NCBI RefSeq assembly: GCF_030272615.1
Contig: NC_081415.1
Location: 102,216,796-102,280,795 of the forward strand
Length of the DNA: 64,000 bases
Reading direction: 5' to 3'
Origin: Cryptomeria japonica
Taxonomy: Eukaryota > Streptophyta > Pinopsida > Cupressales > Cupressaceae
Under the pieces are notes generated by a model that was not told where the DNA came from, did no database searches, and saw nothing but the letters and a program-made list of their open reading frames with translations. Position numbers and translations under genes: made by a program. Positions within the stretch are counted from its first letter, which is position 1. Every line of letters begins with the position of its first letter. This document shows, piece by piece, positions 24,109 through 36,345 of the stretch.

Positions 24109-25835
24109 ATGACAACCTTTGCTTTAAAGAAGGATAGTTCAAGGTTCGATGGAACAAACTACACTCTTTGGAAAAGCCAGATGCAATGTCATTTGAGATG
24201 CATTGGATAAGAGTACTGGAAGATTACTAAGAATGTATATAATATTCCTCAAAACGGTCCTACTACTCTAGATGAGATAAAGGAAGCGGAATACAATATT
24301 AGAGCTAAGGAAGCATTGTTGAGTGCCTTGTCAGATTCTGAGATGGTGAATGTGATGGACTTAGAGACTACACATGAGATCTGGATAAAATTGGAGACCT
24401 TGCATGAAGGTGATAGTCATGTGAAGATTGCTAAGTTGTAGACATTGAAGGGTAAATATGAGAACCTAAAGATGAGTAAAGATGAGAATATTACTTCTTT
24501 TATGCAGAAAGTGAATGAGCTTGTGTGTGGAATCAGATGTGTTGGTTGAGTACTAGAAGAATATGAGATCGTTGCTAAGGCATTGAGATCATTGCCTCTT
24601 GCTTACAAACATAAAGTTGCTATTATTGATGAGATCCGGACTCTAACAAATGTGACAAGAGACATGTTGATTGGTAAACTTGTTGCTTTTGAGCTGAGTG
24701 AGTTTGGAGACTCTCTTCCTAAGAGTGAATCTGCATTCAAAGCTACTATTTCTAGGAAGCAGAGATATGATCCAAGAGAAAGTTCTAAAAGAGTATCTAG
24801 ATATGAGAAAGAGTTGAAAAAGATGGAAGATGAAGAAAGAGAGCTTGAGGAGCTTGAAGTACTTAATGCCAGAAGATTGCCTAAAGGTGTCGGTAAGTAT
24901 GAAGGTAAGTTGACTCTTAAACGTTTTTTATGTAATAAGATAGGACATTTTGCATCAAGGTGTCTGGAAAGAGATAGAAATCCTAAGAATCCATTTAAGC
25001 CATATAATCCTAAATATCAGAAGAAGTGTTATTATGTTGTTGATGAAGGTGTAGCAGATGATGAGACAAATAAGGAAAATTTAGGAGATGAATTTGTGTT
25101 CATTGCTATCAAGAAAGATGATCCTGTTACTACTGATTCTACAGGCAGCATTAATGAAGAGAAAGCTTTGGCTTCTAAAATTGAGAAGAAAGACGAGTGG
25201 GTAATTGATAGTGGTTTCTCTCATCACATGATAGGAGATAAGAGTAAATTTGTAAACTTTAAAAAGTATGATGGTGGTTTAGTAAGATTTGGTGATAACA
25301 AAGCTTGTGTAATTCATGGTAGAGGTTCTATTTCTCTTGATGGTAAGCACAATACTGATGATGTGTTGTATGTTGAAGAATTAAAGCATAATCTTTTGAG
25401 TGTTGGTCAGATGGTTGATAAGGGATACAACTTGAAATTCAAGAATGGCAAATGTGAGATCTTGAGTAGCTCCATAACTGAGATTGCATCAAGGACAAAG
25501 ATTAAAGGTAATATCTTTCAATTGAATGATGTTGGTAAAAGTTGTTTGATTGCTTAGATTGATGAAATTCGGTTATGGCATAAAAGGATGTGTCATGTAA
25601 ATTTTGACTGCATGGTTAAGATAAGTTCTACTCAAGCAGTAAGAGATCTACCAAAGTTCATAAAGTCCTCTAATCCAGTATGTAAGGAATGTCAATTAGG
25701 GAAGTAGACAAGAGTTACTTATAAGAGCAAATAGTATAATTCTCATGGATTGTTGGATCTTGTTCATATTGATCTGTGTGGTCCTTCTAGAGTGAGAAGC
25801 TTGCAGGGTGACAAGTATTTCATGTTATTTGTTGA
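24109..25835 (+). pseudogene. C gag, protease and integrase N-terminus
   Basis: The ATG at 24109 opens a frame with SRFDGTNYTLWKSQM (copia gag), a damaged zinc knuckle (CNKIGHFASRC, first Cys changed to Phe), EWVIDSGFSHHMIGD (protease DSG), NLLSVGQMVDKGY, and the integrase finger LWHKRMCHVNF...CKECQLG with the first catalytic Asp in VHIDLCGP. It stops dead at 25835 where element B begins; the sentence resumes at 46558 with DYSKMMWVTF. Six in-frame stops (24208, 24439, 24547, 25555, 25705, 25732) and no frameshift are seen. A normal copia gag-pol is one ORF, so this copy is dead. Confidence 0.9.
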
Positions 25836-26353
25836 TGTTAGAATATTTAATCTTTACTTAGCTCAGTTTTATTTGTATTTAGTTTCGGATATTCCTTTGG
25901 AATCCCTAATTTAATTTGTCCTCTAGTATATGTGTGAGGACAAGTCATTTCTTTTATTTTCCTTTATTAAGGAATATTAGATTTCCTCCTTAAGAGGATA
26001 TTGACACATTGCACACACATATTATGAATGGTGGCATTCATAGATTTGAGAGTTACTTTGTATCTCCTCTTCTCATCTATATTTAAGAGATGATTCTCCT
26101 TTCATTCTTCACTTTTGACATCATTGTAATGAGCTTCTTTCTCTATCTCTCTCTCTCTTTTTCTCTTTAGGCTTTGCCTTCATTCATAATACATAAGGGG
26201 TTTTTCTTTGTTTTTCCCTTTTCAAAAGCTAGTGTCTCCTCTTCAAGCTTTGAGTGATTTCTCTCAAGTTTTTCTCTACTTTGGTAACATTACTTCAATC
26301 AACATACTTACTTGGATTTATTTTTCATTTTCTTGCTCTTGTATTTCCTTTCA
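25836..26353 (+). repeat. B 5' LTR
   Basis: Matches 46033-46552 closely (518 against 520 bp; differences are mainly transitions). CTATATTTAAG at about 26087 is a likely TATA box. A CT-rich run (tctctctctctc) follows near 26145. Confidence 0.92.
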
Positions 26354-26365
26354 TGGTATCAGAGC
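26354..26365 (+). other. B primer-binding site
   Basis: TGGTATCAGAGC directly after the LTR is complementary to the 3' end of initiator tRNA-Met, the standard plant copia primer. Confidence 0.92.
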
Positions 26366-26893
26366 AGGTTACTAATCCTTATTTAAGTGGAATTTGATGA
26401 AGGTTGTCATTTTTTTTGGAGCTCACCTTTCTTGGAGGCACTCTTTGAGAGAAGAGAAGAAGTTTTTTCTCTAACATGTTTTCTGCAGGTTTTGGTTTCA
26501 GATTTTAAATTTTATTTTTTCAAACTTGTTAACAAGTTTGCATGCAGGTCTAATCCTTTTTTATTCTAGTTTAAAGAGTTTGTTTTTAAGCTTTGGAAGG
26601 CTTTCCACCAAAGTCTTCTTTTTGGTTTGAGTTGTGGTTTTGGAAGGCTTGCCGCGAAACCCATTTTGTATAACTTATTTTGGAAGTCTTCTCTTTGCTT
26701 TAGTCATTTTGTTTTCAATATTGTTTCTATCTTTTGTTAAATCTAAAATCTTTATATTTAAATCTGCCTTATTTTGTCCAAATCTAAATAAAATTTATTC
26801 AATTTAAATCATTTTCAAAGAGAAATTGTCCCTGTTGTTTATATTTTGATTGCAAACCTTATCAATTTCTATTGTTGTCGTGTTTAGCCTGTG
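26366..26893 (+). other. B leader, first part
   Basis: Non-coding leader of B up to the A insertion site. It contains two copies of a word like TTGGAAGGCTTTCC/TTGGAAGGCTTGCC (about 26595 and 26640). The leader continues after A at 33473. Confidence 0.6.
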
Positions 26894-26898
26894 CTCTC

Positions 26899-27677
26899 TA
26901 TTGGCATACGCACACTCCAATGAGACATTGAAGGTGATTGAAGGTTTTGTCATTGATGGCAACCTTACAATCCTATGGCACCGGCAAGGCACTACACCGA
27001 CATCAGCAGAACACACTTTACACTGGCATCGGCACAGAGAAAGGAAGCATACCGGCATAGAGGCCAACAGGATTTTTGATATATTATATTTTGTTTATTA
27101 TTGAAAAACTTTGTAAGGCAACTTGATATCATTGTAAAATGACTTATATATATAAGAAGTCATTGTAGGACATTTTGTAATAAGGCATATGGATAAGAAA
27201 AATTATTAGGTAGACCTATATGCGAAATATAGGTTAAGGGGTATATGTAAAGAACAGAGTAGAAACCGGTACTAAATCTAGCATTGAAGATGCTATTGTA
27301 AAGTAGTACAAGTTATTGGATTTGTATAATCCACATTGTAAGTCAGTGAGACTTCCCATTTGAGCAGTGAGCTCTAGGCACTTGGCCTTCCTGCATGTGC
27401 AGGCCCCTCTTGTAAGTAATATTCTCTTATTGGCCAGTAAGAAAATATTGTGGGTCACAAATCCCACCGAGGTTTTTCCCACACCGAGTTTCCTCGTTAA
27501 ATCATTGTGCTATGGTGTGTTTCTTATGTGGTTGCTTTCATTTCTATTTATTGCATTATTTCTTGCATATTGGTACACTGATAATATGCTTTACATGTTT
27601 CAATTTAAGAAATTCTATTCACCAGTTAGATACTAATTCACCCCCCCCCCCTCTCAGTATCTCTGGGAATCCTAACA
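26899..27677 (+). repeat. A 5' LTR
   Basis: Starts TATTGGCATACG (TG changed to TA) and ends GAATCCTAACA. GTCATTGATGG lies near the start; TTCACCCCCCCCCC lies near the end. The hairpin motif at 27469-27495 has GAGG and CCTC arms. Confidence 0.93.
27144..27156 (+). promoter_or_regulatory. TATA box in A 5' LTR
   Basis: TTATATATATAAG about 245 bp into the LTR is the best TATA candidate; the same text is at 32931-32943 in the 3' LTR. Confidence 0.65.
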
Positions 27678-27679
27678 AT

Positions 27680-27691
27680 TGGTATCAGAGC
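27680..27691 (+). other. A primer-binding site
   Basis: TGGTATCAGAGC two bases after the LTR end; initiator tRNA-Met type. Confidence 0.93.
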
Positions 27692-27748
27692 TTGGTCCTC
27701 TATTTTTAGAAGCCTAACAGCTTGAGGAAGATCTTGACACCAGTAAAG

Positions 27749-28867
27749 ATGGAAAATCTAATGAAGCAACTTGAAGTAGCTCTCTCAGACTATGATACAG
27801 AAAAATTGAAAAACATCAAACTTGAAGATGATCTAAAGGCAGCTCAGGATATCATTTAGGCACTTCAAGAAAATCTCACCATTGCAAGAAACAAGAGAAG
27901 AGAACTTTGTGAAAAGATGCAATTTGAAAATGATGAAAAGGAAACTCTTAATGATATGATAGGCAAGCTGAAGCAAAAGAACATGACAACAAAGAATGAA
28001 ATGCAGGATATGACTATGAGATTTTGCAAGGAAATTGAAGATAGAAAGAAGATTGAAGAATATTTGACTAGAAGATTAAGTGATGCAGCAAATGAGAACA
28101 CCAGACTTAGCTATGAAAATGATTTGTTGAAGACAGATCCGATGCATACTTAGAATGATTCAAATGAACTCATGAGACAGAAAGAATTCTTGGAAAAAGA
28201 ATTGGATACTGCAAATCAGCACAAAGATAAATTCAAGAAAAGCTTAGAAGAACTTTGTGACACTAATGGGATTAGCTTTGAAGTTGGTGAAAGTTTCGGT
28301 ACTGCAAACACTCAGGATCACAGCAAACCAGTAAGGCAACCTAATGCTTATAAATTCAATGGCAAATGCTTTACCTGTAATAAGTATGGTCATAGAGCAA
28401 ATCAATGTAGATCTAGGAATTATCAGAACATCAACACACCCACCGATCAATGTTCAAAATGCAACAAAGCTGGTCATAACTCTGAAAATTGCAGAATGAA
28501 TGTAAGATGTTATGTTTGTGGAAGATATGGACACTTATCTAATCAATGTAGAACACAAACTGACATAGGCTATGGAAAGGCTATTCAGAAGAATAATGTG
28601 ACTTGTTATGCATGTAACAAAATTGGGTATATTGCAAAATTCTATAGAAGCAAAGGATCACCGGCAGACAACAAAAGTGCTAGCTTGAAAGGGAAAGAAA
28701 AAGTTGAAGAAGTTAAGCAAGAATTCTCAAAACAATGGATTAGAAAAGCAGATCTAAATATTGGGAACACTCCTCCAACGATAGAACCAATCAACACCCC
28801 ACCGGCAAAACAGAGTATTACTCCACCGGCAGGACAGAGTAGTGCTCCACCGGTAGGAAGTTCTTAA
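27749..28867 (+). pseudogene. A ORF1: coiled-coil protein with CCHC zinc knuckles (gag-like)
   Basis: The ATG at 27749 is 58 bases after the PBS and opens a 372-codon frame broken by TAG at about 27857 and 28151. Residues about 1-190 are rich in Lys, Glu, Asn and Leu and look coiled-coil; the usual copia gag core is not recognisable. Residues about 200-300 contain three good CCHC knuckles (CFTCNKYGHRANQC, CSKCNKAGHNSENC, CYVCGRYGHLSNQC) and a fourth that has lost its His and last Cys (CYACNKIGYIAKFY). The C-terminus has repeated PPA(G/K)QS. Several knuckles suggest nucleic-acid binding, as in gag nucleocapsid. The ORF may supply packaging in trans or be a remnant of a longer gag. Confidence 0.8.
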
Positions 28868-29179
28868 TCGAATTGAAGAAAGTTTCTTGAGGGTTTGGCA
28901 AGCTAATGACACATGTGCTATTATTCCCTCGGTTAAAGATGAGAAGTTGAAAGATACTTATATACCGGCAGACATGTTAAGTTATTACTTAACTGGCATG
29001 CATTAAATGTGGTAGATGGTGAAATAAACATTATAAATTAGTGGTTTTAGCTCCATTTCACTTCACTGTGAATTCAAACATCTGAAGAGCGCGAAATCTC
29101 TAGAGCAAAGGCATTTCAAGCGAAGAAGCAAAGGATTTCAGCATTCATCCATCCTAAGGCAGAAAAAGGTATTTTTATC

Positions 29180-32100
29180 ATGGCATCCACCTCTGCACTT
29201 GAATATATAGAAAACCCTACTGTTGTCGAAGTTATAAAATGCCCTAGGCCCGTATTTCAACTAGTTCCTGAAATAGCCAAGAAAGATGATAATACAGGTG
29301 TTTTTTCCCAAATTCCAAAAGGAGTTGTTTTTGTACCCCAGAATTTACATCCATTGCAACATAGAGGAATTAGGAGATGAAGAGATTAAAACCATGTTTA
29401 AATCTGTCATATGTGATGAATCCAGTAATGTAAAAGATGAACATAAAATTGTTGAAACCCTAGGATTTACAAAGATCCTTAGCATTCCTGAATTTCCCAA
29501 GGATGTGATTAGGATAGTCTTAAGCAGGGTACATGAAGAATTTTTCTATTTAGATGCAATTCATAAAATTACCAAGGAAGCTATCAAAGAAGTGACAGGG
29601 TTACCCTCAACCGATAAAAGACCAGACAAAACCAAGAAGGTCTCAAATGACCTAGTTACTAAGCTAACTGGTGCTACATCTGATAAAAGGTCCTTAAGAG
29701 TCAATAATGTAACCGACACCTATGTAAGGTTTATCAGCATGATATTAGGGTATAAGGCAACTCATGCAAACAAACTCAATTCAGTTTCAAGTTTATGCAT
29801 TAAGAGTGCTTATGACATGATCACAGATAATGTAAAGATTGATGTATGTGAGTGGTTGAAGGATGAGTTAATTGACAACCTAGGCAAGATTAAGAAGGAT
29901 AAGAAAGGAACTTTTAGGTTTGGAAATCTACTAGTATGCTTGATGCTACATATAACCAAATAGGTTCTCAGTATAGGCTACAAAGAACTTGGATTTGATA
30001 TACCGGTAGGTAAACAGCTAACAAAACTATTCAACAATATGGGAGAAGATAAGGAACAGAATATCCAAGACTATTTTCAAGCACTTAGGCCAAAATGAAG
30101 AAAAGAATCAGACTGTCACAAGAAATTGTGAACAAATACAAAAAGGAAATATGTTTTGTGATTAAAAAGGATGAGATCTGGATGGAAGCAGTCATCCCTA
30201 GGATAGTTTGGGTAACAGAGATGGGTTATGAGACATATGACCTTATCATTCAAACATATGCTAAAGCACTTCTGGAAGCACCCAGAGAACTAGAGGAAAA
30301 AGTCTTTGGTAATGCTGAGACCATAGAGAGTCAAATTCAATCAAAGAAAAATCTCAAAAAGGTTGAAGTTGTTGTGAGAAGAGGTTGTACACAAGCTAAG
30401 GCAATAAAAGAAGATATACTTAAGAAAACCGATATCACAGAGGATGAGTTAGAAGCTCCACAACCTGAAACTCGCCTATCACCGATAGGCACATCTTCGG
30501 AGATTGACATGCCTGCTACATTTAAGAGAGTTGTAAGGAAAAGAGATCCCTCACTAGCAACCACACCCTCACCTAGGAGGACAAGACAGAAACAACAAGC
30601 AGTGAGATCTCCAGTTAAGAAGACTACACCTAAGAAAAAGCTGACACCCAAGAAGAAGAAGAGGACTCAACAAGACATGGCCCCTCTTGACAAATTGCTA
30701 AATGAAATTATAGAGGAAGGAAAACTAAAGAATGTAAAGAATTTGTATAATACTTTTACAGCAGATGAAAAAGAACAAGTAGAAAACAGTGTTATACTGC
30801 ACATGGACATGTATAAGAAGTTTTTGTTGGAAGTAGTAGATGAATTACCTGAAGAATTGTTTGAGAGATTAGAAGCAGAGACAAGCAGTAATAGAACTTG
30901 ACAAGAAAATCAAGATAGAAAAGCTACTTGTTGTGTACCCAGTGAACTCACCTAAAGAAATAGATGATTTAATTGCTGAAGCCAACCGGTCAGTATTTTC
31001 TATTGCACATCGGCACATTGCTTTAATGGTTGGAAGAGTCAATGAGGTAAATGAGGACACAGAAAATGCATGGGATATTTTCCTAGTAGAAAAAGAAAAA
31101 CAAGAAGAATACATGATCCCCAAACCAATAAAGGTATACCAGAAGGAAAGAGACAAGGGTAAAGGTAAAGTTGGTGGACCACCTAGTATCAAAGTTAAAG
31201 ACAACTTACCCCCACGTCCTTTGATTACTCCACCGGCAACAACAACTACTACAGAAGATCAATCGGCAGTTGAAAGTATGGATGTAGAGGATGTCAATTA
31301 TAATCTTGAAGTCTTATATACAGTGGATGTTGATACACAAAAGATCAACATTATGGTAGACAAAGATACAGTTGGTAAGACTGAAATGGCTAGTGAGCCA
31401 CCGGTAGCTCAGCAAACTGATAACACACAAAAGAAACTGGTAGATGATAACACAGGAGAACAGGTAGAGACACAGACTCAGACTAAGATAGGGAAACAAT
31501 CAGAGAAATAGACAGAGCAATAGGCTTCGGAACAGAAACAGGAACAGATTCATGTGGAAACAATGAAACCGGCAACTGGAGAAGTAGATAAACCATTGCT
31601 TAAGGAAATGCAAACACAAACAGACATACCAAAGGTCAATACAAGCTTGGTTACTTCCACCACCGACGGCATTCAGAATGTAGGTTCATCATCAGCAAGC
31701 TATAAATCAACTAATGTGACTGAAGTACTCTTAGATTCAATTAAGAGGATAACAGATTGCAGCTCACAAGCTTATAAGGTTATAGATGAAACCATACCAA
31801 TTTTGAAGAGGCTAGCTCCTAACTGTAACATAGACAATAAGGATTCATTGAGTCAAATTGAAATTTTGTCCAAATACATCAATGAAAACACAGTGACAAT
31901 TGAGCAAGTAAAGGAAGAGGCATTGAAGGATAAAATGGAAATTGAAAAACAAAAATTCTTTGAGGATCAAATAAAGAAGTGTACCAGAGAATTTGACACA
32001 CTTCTACCAGAACTTTGCAACTCTTTGAAGGAGTTAAAAACTCTGTACAAAGATACTTGCAAGACAAACTTTTTGATAGTAGACAGAGATAAGAAGATAA

Positions 32101-32480
32101 GCAAGATACAGGATGAAATAAATAAACTTGCAGAAAATTTTGTTAACTCACTAGATACACTATCAGTTTTTGAACAGTAGATAACAAATTTTGAGGATGA
32201 ATTACTATAGTTGGGAAGAGAAAAGGAGAAAATAGTGAATAAGGCAAAAAGTTTAAGGTTAAGACTGAGTCCAAGATTGGACTATCTAGCATTCATGCGG
32301 AAGGAGATATCTGAGGCACTTGTATAGGGGTAGAGGACACCGGCAGAGCATATGCAGCACCTCACCGGTACAGTTCAAAGGATAGAGACAGCTATCAAAG
32401 ACAGTAAAAAGTTTATGGAGAGTATAAACTTAATTTTGGTAGATCTATTTCAAATTGTAACTACCCAGTTACAAGGTTGA
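29180..32480 (+). pseudogene. A ORF2: long protein of unknown function
   Basis: Starting at ATG 29180 (MASTSALEYIENP), a reading of about 1,050 codons can be followed to TGA at 32478, with frame changes near 29360, 30080 and 30900 and stops at about 29961, 31509, 31521 and 32178. The first 300 residues look globular, with SRVHEEFFYLDAIHKITKEA and VTGLPSTDKRP as the most striking parts. Residues about 400-500 are basic (TPKKKLTPKKKKRTQQ), a possible nuclear signal. The last 350 residues are Lys/Glu/Leu-rich and probably coiled-coil. I recognise no pol or transposase motif. It sits where some copia relatives (Sireviruses) have an envelope-like ORF, so a pol-deleted relative is one explanation; a captured host or other transposon ORF is another. 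Confidence 0.65.
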
Positions 32481-32659
32481 AACTACAAACTCTACTGACA
32501 TCTTGACAACCTTTGTCATTGATGCCAAAGGGGGAGTAGTGGTATGAGAAAATAACCGGCAAAAGACTCATCTACTCAGGGGGAGTTCACATATTTTTGG
32601 ACACACATTTTTGGATAACACATTTTTGGTTTTTCTCATGAGTGTTGCCATCAATGCCA

Positions 32660-32670
32660 AAGGGGGAGAT
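32660..32670 (+). other. A polypurine tract
   Basis: AAGGGGGAGAT directly before the 3' LTR primes plus-strand synthesis. A near copy (CCAAAGGGGGAGTAG) lies about 140 bp upstream at 32526-32540. Confidence 0.88.
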
Positions 32671-33467
32671 TGTTGGCATATGCACACTCCAATGAGATAT
32701 TGAATGTGATTGAAGGTTTTGTCATTGATGGAAACCTTACAATCCTATGGTACCGGCAAGGCACTACACCAGCATCAGCAGAACACACTTTACACCAGTA
32801 CTCAGAACACCGGCACTGGCACAGAGAAAGGAAGCATACCGGCATAGAGGCCGACAGGATTTTTGATATATTATATTTTGTTTATTATTGAAAAACTTTG
32901 TAAGCCGACTTGATATCATTGTAAAATGACTTATATATATAAGAAGTCATTGTAGGACATTTTGTAATAAGGCATATGGATAAGAAAAATTATTAGGCAG
33001 ACCTATTATGCGAAATATAGGTTAAGGGGTATATGTAAAGAACAGAGCAGAAACCGGTACTGAATCTGGCATTGAAGATTCTATTGTAAAGCAGTACAAG
33101 TTATTGGATTTGTATAATCCACATTGTAAGTCAGTGAGACTTCCCATTTGAGCAGTGAGCTCTAGGCACTTGGCCTTCCTGCATGTGCAAGCCCCTCTTG
33201 TAAGTAATATTCTCTTATTGGCCATTAAGAAAATATTGTGGGTCACAAATCCCACCGAGGTTTTTCCCACACCGGGTTTCCTCGTGAAATCATTGTGTTG
33301 TGGTGTGTTTCTTATGTGGTTGCTTTCATTTCTGTTTATTGCATTATTTCTTACATACCGGCACATTGTTATAATATGCTCTACATGTTTCAATTTAAGA
33401 AATTATATTCACTGGTTAGATACTGATTCACCCCCCCCCCCTCTCAGTATCTGTGGGAATCCTAACA
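32671..33467 (+). repeat. A 3' LTR
   Basis: Starts TGTTGGCATATG and ends CCTAACA. Contains the TATA box at 32931-32943 and the hairpin motif at 33257-33283 with GAGG and CCTC arms. It carries an extra piece near 32800 (cagtactcagaacaccggc) absent from the 5' copy. Confidence 0.93.
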
Positions 33468-33472
33468 CTCTC

Positions 33473-34167
33473 TAATTTTATTTTATTTTATTTTCATGCC
33501 CCCTTGCTTCGGTTGAATTTGAAATATTCTGAAACTTCAAATTTTTTTAAAATCAAAATCCAAAATTTTGCTTACATATCATAATTTCATTTCTCAATTT
33601 TAGCGCCTCTGCAAAAGTCCCTTTCTATGTGCATTAGTTAGAACCTCTACAATCCTTCTACAATCATTTATGTAACGTTTTTCTCCTTCCAACGCTTTGC
33701 TTATTCTAGTCTGCAAGTAACGTCTCTCTTTTTATTCTTTGTAGTTCATACAATTCCATTAATAATAAGTTGTTGTTTTTTAAATTACTCTTTCGAAGTA
33801 AAGCTTATAAAAAGCTTAAGTTTTTCCTCCACGTATCTTTAAAAAAAAAAATTAAAAAGTTTATTAACTTTTTAATATTAATAAGATTAAAAAATTTAAA
33901 AAATAAAGTTTTTTTATAAATAGTTTTTTATTTTATTATTATTAAAACTTTGAAGTTTTTTCAATATAAAGTTTTTAAATTTAAATTTGTTATTAATATT
34001 TGCAACTAACATTTTTTTATATATAAATTTATTATTTTTTAGAATTATTATTGAAATTTGGCTGAATTCTAGTCAAAGTAGGTTATTATTCATTTTTTAA
34101 TCAAAGGGGGTAATTTTTATTTATTTTTCAATACTAACATTTATTTGTTCAACTTTATTTTTCTATC
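33473..34167 (+). other. B leader, second part
   Basis: Very AT-rich, with T-runs and A-runs (33840-34060). No ORF. It joins the A target duplication to the B gag start at 34168. Confidence 0.6.
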
Positions 34168-35560
34168 ATGTCTACTTTAATTCCTGAGATTAAATTAAAT
34201 AGTTCAAATTATCATTCATGGAAAACGCATACTTCTTTTATTTTTCATTTCAAGCACCTTTTGATGTTGCAACTGATAAAAGTTCAGAGTGCGTTACAAC
34301 TACTCCTCAAGCCGACCAAGACAGGTGGAAGGATCAAAATGAGGAAGCACTTGGTTTAATTGGCATTTCAATGGTTCCTAAATTGTATGTTCTTATTGGA
34401 AATTGTACAAAAGCATATGAAGCATGGGAAATTTTTAAAACAACTTATGATAGCTCAAATGAATCCTGAAAAATTGAGCTTCAAGATCAACTCGAAGACG
34501 TCAGGTATATGGATTTTAAATTCTTATTAAAGTTTGATTCTATTAATAGTCAATTAACTAGTTTAGGAGTTAAACTAGTTGATATATGTTTAATTCATCT
34601 TATTCTTAAAAATTGTCTTCCTCATCAATTTCAGGAATTTATTACTAATATTCATGCTCAGCTTGCTATTCCTAGTTTAGCTACTCAATTATCTTATGAT
34701 ATTTTTTGTAATTTATTATGTCAAGAAGAAGCTAAATATATTTAGTTTGGTACTCTTAAAAATAGTGAACATGCTTTTATGTCTAAAAATCAAAATCATA
34801 ATAATCATTTTAAATCCAATAATAATAATAATAATCATTATTCTAATAATAAATTTCATTCTAAATCCTATAATAACAATTCTAATAATAATCAAAAGAA
34901 TAATTATTCTAAGAGGCCTCATTGTACATATTGTGGTAAGGATGGTCATGTGACTAATAATTGTTTTAAGAAGCAAAATGGTAAAAAGCCCATGAACCAA
35001 AATAATCAAAATAATCAACAACATAAACCTAATTATAAGAAAGGTAATAATAATGGTAATTCATCTCATCACGCATTTACTTGTAGTTACAATGTTTCAA
35101 AGCCTCTTCAATGGATTATTGATTCTGGTGCATCTCGACATGTTACTTCTCATAAAGAAAATTTGTATTCTATGCATCCTAATACTTCAAATATTCCTAT
35201 TCAACTTGCTAATAATTATACTTTTACAGTAGAAGCTATTGGTGATGTCAATGTTCCTAATGGTAGATTACATGATGTTCTTTATGTTCTTGAATTAAAA
35301 TCAAATTTGCTTTCTGTTGCTAAGCTTTGTCAAGAATATAAGATTGAATTCTATAAGGATATGTGTTATATCATTGATCCAAAGAATAACCAAGTTATTG
35401 CTAATGCTAAAATGGACAATGATAACTTATTCAAATTTTATGAGTTTGCTCATTCAAATTATTATTTGCTTACTTCCATTGATTTTAATTTTTGGCATGA
35501 AAGACTTGGCCACATAAATTCAAATAATATTGCCTTGATTTAAAAAGAAAATATGGTAGA
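34168..35560 (+). pseudogene. B gag, protease and pre-integrase region
   Basis: ATG 34168 opens MSTLIPEIKLNSSNYHSWK, the copia gag (UBN2-type) entry. A frameshift near 34250 moves the reading to 34218-34469 (KAYEAWEIFKTTYDSS), then a stop, then 34509-34745 and, after another stop, 34779-35543. The last part holds a strongly Asn-rich stretch, a CCHC knuckle (CTYCGKDGHVTNNC), WIIDSGASRHVTSH (protease DSG) and FWHERLGHINSN (integrase finger start). The text runs into element D at 35702 in the middle of the LIHSDL integrase segment. Confidence 0.88.
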
Positions 35561-36333
35561 TGGATTTCCTAACATTATTCCTTCTAAAATTGTATGCGCA
35601 AGTAACATGAGTGGTAAGATGCATAGGGAGCCCTTTCTGCATGGTCAATCATGGAGGCCAAATCATAAATTGCACCTCATTCATAGTGACCTTTAGAGAC
35701 CTATTATCACAAAATCTCGCACCCTTGTTGAGCTGCCAACTCAGCAACCTTGTGAAACATGGAAACAACCCTGAAGTGTGGGACCTTGCGCAAGGGGGTT
35801 GAATCTTCAAAGAAGGCCAACTTCCTTCTCAATCTAGGTACAGGTGTTGAACCAACTCAACACTTTAAAACTAATTCCTAAACCTATCCTAACAACTTGC
35901 AGAAGTAAAGGGAAGAGAGAATGCTTGAAATAGAAGGAGGTGATGCACCAAGAAGAGATTGTTCCTCTACCCACCAAGATGACACAAAGAATTAACTAAA
36001 ACACCCAGGAGATGAAAAAACTTTAGTTGCATGAGTGACTCCAATGCATGTATAGAGGTTAGAATTCATTGAGTGTCAAGAGGGGAAAAGGATTCCCACA
36101 AGTCACAGCATATATGGAGAGAAAATCCACAAGACATACACCTATGATGAAGGTAAGAAAACATACACAGCATGCATAGGTTGAAAGAAGGCAAGAATGG
36201 TGATTTTCAATTAATTATAAGGCCAATGGCCCAACTTACAGTTGCATAAATGCAAGATAAATACAAGAGAAGTGGAAGAGCATGGGATAGCTCAAGCCAG
36301 CAGGGAGAGAACCCCTTACAATGAAGCTTAATA

Positions 36334-36345
36334 GCCTTTATATAG
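36334..36345 (-). promoter_or_regulatory. TATA box in D left LTR
   Basis: CTATATAAAGGC on the minus strand is a near-perfect plant TATA box and fixes the transcription direction of D as minus. The right LTR has the same at 40693-40704. Confidence 0.75.

Larger units (their letters stand above)
26899..33467 (+). mobile_element. Non-autonomous copia-type element A with two unusual ORFs
   Basis: The LTRs at 26899-27677 and 32671-33467 are flanked by a perfect target duplication CTCTC (26894-26898, 33468-33472). A PBS for initiator tRNA-Met and a polypurine tract are intact. The 5-kb inside has no protease, integrase, RT or RNase H motif in any frame. Instead it has a CCHC-bearing ORF (27749-28867) and a long ORF of unknown nature (29180-32480). 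LTRs are about 95 percent alike by eye, with an 18-bp indel, so the insertion is not recent. It must have used enzymes from another element. Confidence 0.92.

Noticed and set aside
26899-33467. A as an autonomous copia element
   Set aside because: No DSG protease, HHCC/DDE integrase, VDD RT or RNase H motif in any frame of the inside.
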